64,000 nt of DNA, taken from positions 22,389 through 86,388 of the forward strand of contig NZ_BOMQ01000084.1 in assembly GCF_016862275.1 (NCBI RefSeq), in the 5' to 3' direction. This document shows, one piece after another, positions 58,968 to 64,000 of the stretch. The position numbers and the translations under genes are program-made. The notes below the pieces were generated by a model. That model was not told the origin of the DNA. It worked only from the letters and a program-made list of their open reading frames with translations, and searched no databases. Source of the stretch: Actinoplanes nipponensis (GTDB lineage: Bacteria; Actinomycetota; Actinomycetes; Mycobacteriales; Micromonosporaceae). Numbering within the stretch: the stretch's first letter is position 1; each line of letters begins with the position of its first letter.

Positions 58968-59261
58968 TCAGGACGCGTCGGCGAGGATCCGGTCGATGCG
59001 GTTGGCGAGCGCGATGTCGCGCGTGGTGACGCCACCGGCGGCGTGCGTGACGCACCGGAAGGTCAGCGTGCGCCAGCGGATGTCGATGTCCGGATGGTGG
59101 TCCATCTCCTCGGCGACCTTCGCGACCCGGTCGACGACAGCGATCGCCGCCGGGAAACTGCGCAGGCCGACGGTGCGGACGATCGCCTCCGTCCCGCCCT
59201 CCCAGCCGTCGAGGACGGCCACGGCACTGCGCAGGGAATCGGCGTCGAGCAGGTCAGCCAT
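58968..59261 (-). CDS. pterin-4a-carbinolamine dehydratase
   Basis: The 97-residue protein has the PCD/DCoH motif E-x-x-x-HHP-x-x: MDHHPDIDIRWRTLTFRCVTHAAGGVTTRDIALANRID, and WEGG at the start. It dehydrates 4a-hydroxytetrahydrobiopterin. The hydroxylase partner is not in the window. It lies 77 bp upstream of the FHA gene on the same strand. Confidence 0.92.
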   Translation of the reverse strand: MADLLDADSLRSAVAVLDGWEGGTEAIVRTVGLRSFPAAIAVVDRVAKVAEEMDHHPDIDIRWRTLTFRCVTHAAGGVTTRDIALANRIDRILADAS

Positions 59262-59500
59262 GACACAACCTTAATGCCCGTACGCTCCCCGGCCACCGCG
59301 CCTCGGACCAGGATGTCGCGCCGGTTTCCCCCGGCGAACCGCCATCAATCGATGGGTGGCGATCGCTGTACCCGCCCCACCTGGCGCCTCGCCAACAGGC
59401 CGGCGCCGCCCGGGATTCGTTTGCGCAGCCGCCCCATCGGGCACACCAGACCCCGACCGCCGTCACCCCCGGACGTGCGGCAGGGCAAGGAAGGACCGAC

Positions 59501-60310
59501 ATGCGGACGCCACGACTCGCCGGACTCGGCCTCGCATCCATGGCCGCGGTCGCTTTCGCGGTGACCGGCTGCGCGGCCGACGACACCGCCACCCCCGGCG
59601 CGAGCCCGGCAGCGGACACCCCCAGCGCGTCCGCCGCCCCCACCGGCAGCGCCGACCCGGCCGCCGTGGCCGCGCTGGCCAAGGCCACCGCCGCGCTCGG
59701 CACCACCAGCTTCAAGGTGAGCCTGACCTCCGGCCCCGGCCTCAAGCTGACCGGCCTGATGGACGCCCCGAACGGCACCGGCACCGCGGACCTGACCGCC
59801 ACCGGGCCGAACACCGAGATCAACGTCAAGACGCTGCTGGTCGGCCAGGACCTGTACGTCAAGGTCCCCGGCGTCACCAAGGGCGACACCTGGACCCACG
59901 TCGACGTGTCCCGGCTGCCCGAGGGCGCCGACGTCGGCCTGCGGCCCGGCCAGATCGACCCGGCCAACACCGCGCAGCTGCTCACCTCCACCACCGACGT
60001 GCAGCAGGCCGACTCGCGCAGCTACCGCGGCACGCTCGACCTGACCAAGGCCGCCGGCGTCGCGGGCGTGGACCAGACCCTGGTCAAGACCTGGGGCGCG
60101 CAGGCCCAGAACGTGCCGTTCACCGCCGGCCTGGACGAGCAGGGCCGGCTGTCGGCGCTGACCATCCAGCTCCCGGCGGTCAACGGCCAGCAGGCCCAGC
60201 CGCTCGAGGTGCTCTACACCGACTACGGCATCAAGGTCGAGGCGCAGAAGCCGGCCGCCACGGAGACCACCGAGGCGCCGGACAGCCTGTACACGACGCT
60301 GGGGGGCTGA
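59501..60310 (+). CDS. LppX/LprG-type lipoprotein
   Basis: The 269-residue protein has a lipoprotein signal with the lipobox VTGC (Cys24), an Ala/Pro/Ser linker, and a domain (55-260) with the LppX_LprAFG pattern KATAALGTTSFKVSLTSGPGLKLTGLMDAPNGTGTADL..TGPNTEINVKTLLVGQDLYVKVPG. Family members carry lipids or lipoglycans in a hydrophobic pocket to the cell surface. Confidence 0.88.
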   Translation: MRTPRLAGLGLASMAAVAFAVTGCAADDTATPGASPAADTPSASAAPTGSADPAAVAALAKATAALGTTSFKVSLTSGPGLKLTGLMDAPNGTGTADLTATGPNTEINVKTLLVGQDLYVKVPGVTKGDTWTHVDVSRLPEGADVGLRPGQIDPANTAQLLTSTTDVQQADSRSYRGTLDLTKAAGVAGVDQTLVKTWGAQAQNVPFTAGLDEQGRLSALTIQLPAVNGQQAQPLEVLYTDYGIKVEAQKPAATETTEAPDSLYTTLGG

Positions 60311-60345
60311 CCGCCGTACCGGCTATGCGGAGGAGGCCCGGGCGC

Positions 60346-61413
60346 TCAGCGCGCCTGGGCCTTCACCTTGTGCCGCACCGACCAGTCGGTGCCCAGCGGG
60401 CGCGACTGCGGCCGGTTCTCCTCGATCCACGCGTCGATCCGGGCCCACCAGTCGTAGAGCCAGGCCACCCGCTCCTGCTCGCCGGCCGGCACCTCCTCCG
60501 GCGGCACGCTCCAGAACCGCATCACCAGCTGCTTGTCCATCGGCAGCTCACGCCACACGTCGCGGACCGTTACCATCCGGTCCAGCCCGGTGTGCGCGAC
60601 GAAGATGACCCCGGCGTCCGGCGCCGCGTCGATCGCGGTGAACAGCCCGCCCGGCTTGGGCGGCAACACGTTGCGCAGGCCCTCGGCCCGGTCGGCCATC
60701 TCCTTCATGCCCCGCGACCGCAGGAACTCGATCGCCCGGGTCCGCCGGTGCGGGGTGAAGTTGCCGCCCTCCGGGAAGATCACGAAGGCGTCGTTGTCGT
60801 CCAGCCCGGTGGCCAGGTCGCTGATCTCCTGCTCCAGCGACGCCGTACGCGTACGGCCGGGCGAGATGAACCGGTTGGGCAGCCGGTTCAACAGGATGTC
60901 GACCGCCGGATCCCACTGCAGGCTCGCCTTGAGCACGATCCGCGGCTCCCGGTCGAACCAGTTGACCAGCCCGTGGATGAGCACGAACGAGTCCCCCGGA
61001 CCCGCGTGCCGGCTCACCACCACCTCGGGGCGCCCCGGCATCCCGGTGTCCGGATCGGTGCCGACCACGTCGATGCTCAGGTGCAGCGACCACCGGGCCA
61101 GCCAGAACAACGCGTCCAGGAACCAGCCGGTGACCACGTAGTGGGCGCGCTGGAAGGCCGGACCGCGGATCTTCCACCCGAACCCGGACGCCACCCAGAG
61201 CGCGGCCAGGCACACCAGCGCCGCGGCGTCCCACACCAGGTAGGCGATGGCCAGGAAGACCAGCCGCGGCACCCGCAGATGCCCGGGCATGAACGGCGAG
61301 GCGGCCAGCGCCACGATCAGCCACACCGGCAGCGTGACGAGCAGCACGACGGACAGCACGACCACGGCCGGGGCGATCACCAGCCGGCGGACCCAGACGG
61401 GAGGCAGCATCAC
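60346..61413 (-). CDS. lysophospholipid acyltransferase-like protein
   Basis: The 355-residue protein starts at GTG 61413, overlapping the patatin stop by 4 bases. Three hydrophobic helices are followed by a PlsC-type domain: the H-x4-D motif in SRHAGPGDS, ILLNRLPNRF, and FPEGGNFTPHRR. It should acylate lysophosphatidate or similar lipid. Paired with a patatin lipase, the operon could remodel membrane phospholipid. Confidence 0.88.
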   Translation of the reverse strand: MMLPPVWVRRLVIAPAVVVLSVVLLVTLPVWLIVALAASPFMPGHLRVPRLVFLAIAYLVWDAAALVCLAALWVASGFGWKIRGPAFQRAHYVVTGWFLDALFWLARWSLHLSIDVVGTDPDTGMPGRPEVVVSRHAGPGDSFVLIHGLVNWFDREPRIVLKASLQWDPAVDILLNRLPNRFISPGRTRTASLEQEISDLATGLDDNDAFVIFPEGGNFTPHRRTRAIEFLRSRGMKEMADRAEGLRNVLPPKPGGLFTAIDAAPDAGVIFVAHTGLDRMVTVRDVWRELPMDKQLVMRFWSVPPEEVPAGEQERVAWLYDWWARIDAWIEENRPQSRPLGTDWSVRHKVKAQAR

Positions 61414-62246
61414 GCACCGGGATTCACGTTGGCGGCCAGGTAGCGGCGCGAGGCCGTGTAGGCGCGACTGATCCGGCGCCCGGCCGCGGCCATGTCACGG
61501 TAGGCCCACGGCGAGTCGTCGCGGCTCTCGCCGCCGCCGGTCGGCAGCACATGCACCCGTACATCGTCGGGCAGCGATGCAACATCGCGGGCGAACCGGT
61601 GCCGGCGCGCGATCTCGAACGCCACCTGCGCGACCTCCCACGGCCGCTTCGGCGCCACCAGCGGCCGCTCGATCCGGCCCACCTGAAGCACGAAGATCTG
61701 CTTGGCGCCGACCCGCACGGCCTCACCGATCGGGATCGAGTTGACGATGCCGCCGTCCACGAAATGCTCACCGCCGATCTCCATCGGCGGCAGCAGCCCC
61801 GGCACCGACGACGAGGCGAGCACGGCCTCGACCAGCGGGCCACTGTCGAACCAGTGCTCGGCGGCCCGCTCGATGCTGGCGGCGCAACAGCGGAACGGCA
61901 CCTTCAGGTCGGCGAAGGTGGCCTGCTCCCCCAGCTCCCCGGTGAGCAGCCGGCGCAACGGCAGCGGCGAGTGCAGGTGGGTACGGGCGGCGAAGCGGCG
62001 GAGCTGACGGGCGAGCGAGTCGCCGTACACCTCGGCGGCCTCGGGCGAGGACCAGAGCCGGACGAGCCGCTCGGTCACCGCCTCGGTGGGGTCGGCGGCG
62101 ACCAGGGCGCCGTTGACGGCGCCGATGGAGGTGCCGACCACGACATCGGGCCGGTGACCCGCCCGGAACAGGGCACGCAGCATGCCCACCTGCACGGCGC
62201 CGAGCACGCCTCCGCCGCCGAGCACAAAAGCAACCGGGCCATCCAT
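61410..62246 (-). CDS. patatin-like phospholipase
   Basis: The 278-residue protein has an oxyanion loop GGGGVLGAVQVGML, the nucleophile Ser in GTSIGAVNGAL, and the dyad Asp in DGGIVNSIP. It cleaves acyl chains of glycerolipids. Co-translated with the acyltransferase gene downstream (4-base overlap). Confidence 0.92.
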   Translation of the reverse strand: MDGPVAFVLGGGGVLGAVQVGMLRALFRAGHRPDVVVGTSIGAVNGALVAADPTEAVTERLVRLWSSPEAAEVYGDSLARQLRRFAARTHLHSPLPLRRLLTGELGEQATFADLKVPFRCCAASIERAAEHWFDSGPLVEAVLASSSVPGLLPPMEIGGEHFVDGGIVNSIPIGEAVRVGAKQIFVLQVGRIERPLVAPKRPWEVAQVAFEIARRHRFARDVASLPDDVRVHVLPTGGGESRDDSPWAYRDMAAAGRRISRAYTASRRYLAANVNPGA

Positions 62247-62291
62247 CCCGTCATCGTTTCACGGGAGGATTTCCCGACGTCAAGATCAAGC

Positions 62292-63620
62292 TCAATTCCG
62301 GGCGATCGCGTTGTGCACGGCGACCCGGTGGGTGTCGGGGTTCGACCAGCTCCAGTTGGGGTGGGCGCGGTTGGTCAGCAGCACCACGACCATCCGGCGG
62401 TCGGGACGGACCAGCAGCGAGGTGCCGGTGAAGCCGGTGTGGCCGTAGGTGGCCGGGCCGGCGAGCGCGCCCATGAACCACGGCTGGTTCATCTCGAAAC
62501 CCAGGCCGTGGTCGGCGGTGCGGTGCGGGCGGTCGGCGTCGACGGCTTTCCTGCCCTTGTTGACGTTGGTGAGGGCCTTCTTCAGCACGTCGGCGGAGAT
62601 CAGGCGCCGGCCGTTGTGGATGCCGCCGTTGAGCAGCAACTGGCCGACGACCGCGACGTCCTTGGCGGTGCCGAAGAGGCCGGCGTGGCCGGCGATCCCA
62701 CCGAGTTGGTTGCAGACGTCGTCGTGGACCGTGCCCCGCAGGAGACCTCGGGATGAGCGGGCGTCCGTGGCGACCAGGCGTTCCTTGTTGGTAACCCATT
62801 TCAGCGGTCGGAAGCCGGTGTCCTTGAGGCCGAGCGGGGTCAGCAGGTTGTCCCTCAGCGCCTTGTCCAGGCCCTTGCCGGTGAGTTTCTCGACGAGGCG
62901 GCCCAGCACCATCAGCCCGACGCTGGAGTAGCGGAACGTGGTGCCGGGCACGCCACCCTTGACCAGCGGAGTGGCGAGCACGGCCCGCCAGCGGGCGGCG
63001 TTGTCGGCCAGACCGGTGACCTTGGCGCCGACCGGCAGGGCGGAGGTGTGGGCGAGCAGCATGGCGATGGTGATCGCGGCCTTGCCGGCCCCGCTGAACT
63101 CGGGCAGATACCGCTGCAGGGGCGCGTCGAGGTCGACCTTGCCCTGGCCGGCGAGTTGCAGCACGAGCAGGGCGGTGTAGACCTTGGTCAGCGAGGCCAG
63201 GTCGAAAATCGCATCCGGCTTCATCGCGACGCGTTTGCTCACGGGCAGCTCGACCGGGCCGGCTTTGTAACGCAGGGCATGCCCGACCGCGGTGTGCAAC
63301 GTGGTCCGGCCGTCGACCATGACCAGCGCGACGGCTCCGGCGTAGCCCGGGTGCTTCGGATTGTCGGGGGTCGGCTTCAGGTACTTCGTCAGCGTGCTCT
63401 GCACCCGGGCGGCGTAGGCCGGCGGCGCGGCGGCGCGGGTCTGCCCCGGGGCCGGCCGCAACGCGGCGGAGGTCTTCGACGGCGCGACCGACACCTGGTC
63501 GGCCACCGGTACGGGCGCCGGATCGTTCCAGACCGGGCCGATCTTGTCGGCGCAACCGGCTAGCGTGGCCGCCGCGGCGGCAAGCCCACCCCCGAGCAGA
63601 GACCGCCGACGAATATCCAC
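62292..63620 (-). CDS. Tat-exported serine hydrolase (beta-lactamase fold) lipoprotein
   Basis: The 442-residue protein starts at GTG 63620. A twin-arginine signal RRRSLLGGGLAAAAATLAGC carries a lipobox Cys. The hydrolase has SLTK, YSS and HTG. An alternative start upstream adds a Pro-rich stretch without a clear ribosome site. Such surface serine hydrolases include esterases and DD-peptidase-like enzymes; the substrate is unknown. Confidence 0.88.
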   Translation of the reverse strand: MDIRRRSLLGGGLAAAAATLAGCADKIGPVWNDPAPVPVADQVSVAPSKTSAALRPAPGQTRAAAPPAYAARVQSTLTKYLKPTPDNPKHPGYAGAVALVMVDGRTTLHTAVGHALRYKAGPVELPVSKRVAMKPDAIFDLASLTKVYTALLVLQLAGQGKVDLDAPLQRYLPEFSGAGKAAITIAMLLAHTSALPVGAKVTGLADNAARWRAVLATPLVKGGVPGTTFRYSSVGLMVLGRLVEKLTGKGLDKALRDNLLTPLGLKDTGFRPLKWVTNKERLVATDARSSRGLLRGTVHDDVCNQLGGIAGHAGLFGTAKDVAVVGQLLLNGGIHNGRRLISADVLKKALTNVNKGRKAVDADRPHRTADHGLGFEMNQPWFMGALAGPATYGHTGFTGTSLLVRPDRRMVVVLLTNRAHPNWSWSNPDTHRVAVHNAIARN

Positions 63621-64000
63621 GGCGACGATGATGCCACGCCGGACCGGCCGGGATGGGCCGGTAGTTGGCCGGTTCGGGCGGAGATACCCCACGGGCGGGG
63701 GTCCGGAAGCCGCCACGGGACGGCGGCGACGTGATTTGCCCGGTGCCGTGATGGGGACGGCGGTCACACCACGCGGTGCCTGGCCCTCTTCCGGCTCGAT
63801 TTCAACCAGGTCGCCAGGCCGCTCGCCTGCTCGCTCGCCAGCCCTACCAGCCCGCCGGCCGGCCGGGCATCCTGCCAGCCAACCCCGTCAGGCTGGCCAG
63901 CGCGCCGATCTTGAGGAGTCGGGGTGGGTTCTTGGGTCTTGGCGCCACAAGTTTCAGCCCAACCCTCCAACGCGCCGGCCCACCTGCCGACCTGCCCACC
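63621..64000. other. 380-bp stretch without a supported gene
   Basis: Upstream of the serine hydrolase. Short ORFs exist but their sequence is low-complexity with no motif. It contains CCAGCC (63875-63880) and GGCTGG (63891-63896) as a 7-bp stem and GGCCGGCC runs. The promoter of the hydrolase is presumably here, but no clear element is seen. Confidence 0.5.

Noticed and set aside
63764..63970. 68-codon minus-strand ORF
   Set aside because: Low-complexity, no ribosome site, no family; treated as noncoding.
1..64000. tRNA, rRNA or insertion sequences
   Set aside because: No tRNA-like cloverleaf, rRNA motif, transposase frame or terminal inverted repeats were seen by eye; a dedicated scan could still find a short tRNA.

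Overview
The window is high-GC actinobacterial chromosome with mostly GTG/ATG starts, tightly packed short operons and families typical of Micromonosporaceae (Actinoplanes-like): SigK/RskA, DUF6223, MAB_1171c-type membrane proteins, chitinases with Pro/Thr linkers, and solitary accessory ClpP and YidC copies. The genus is inferred from gene content; no rRNA or tRNA gene was seen.

Layout. 1-2561 (minus): two-gene unit of a small hydrophobic protein and a CHAT protease fused to a P-loop (STAND-like) NTPase, cut by the left edge; this is the best candidate for a poorly described conflict/immunity system. 2835-5341 (plus): MarR regulator, XRE/MLTR regulator and NADPH:quinone-type oxidoreductase, linked by three copies of one palindrome. 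5412-8943 (minus): giant M48/M56-type membrane protease and a partner. 9144-12611: solitary enolase, MBL-fold hydrolase, membrane protein. 12693-17264: secreted NlpC/P60-like protein with nine repeats, divergent from a triad of HTH regulator, ImmA/IrrE peptidase and 7-TM-like protein. 17291-20386: SDR divergent from an XRE/MLTR regulator, then a Ser/Thr kinase. 20554-24492: HxlR regulator divergent from a zinc-free reductase/serine hydrolase/VOC/NTF2 operon. 24717-29524: VOC fusion, second HxlR, dienelactone-hydrolase-like enzyme, VanZ, YnfA, STAS and small unknowns.

29554-33892 is a SigK-type regulon: sulfite-oxidase-like molybdoenzyme, fasciclin lipoprotein, RskA anti-sigma, SigK, with promoter-like elements resembling the mycobacterial SigK box. 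33882-42820: Gfo/Idh oxidoreductase, small membrane proteins, an ATP-grasp glutathionylspermidine-synthase-like/YgiB-like pair, FabG-like SDR, GH13 enzyme with HTTM-type membrane proteins, PadR with its target membrane protein. 42916-47720: DedA, two tandem GH18 chitinases and a GH16 glucanase with CBM6, i.e. a fungal/chitin cell-wall degradation block with palindromic operators.

47763-64000: YidC paralogue/DUF6412, a GCS2 ligase plus CoA-disulfide-reductase-like flavoprotein operon, membrane-anchored polysaccharide deacetylase, Nei-type glycosylase, solitary ClpP, DDAH/ornithine aminotransferase operon, FHA protein, pterin dehydratase, LppX-like lipoprotein, acyltransferase/patatin pair and a Tat-exported serine hydrolase lipoprotein. 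Several convergent pairs are separated by perfect GC-rich hairpins that probably end transcription from both sides.
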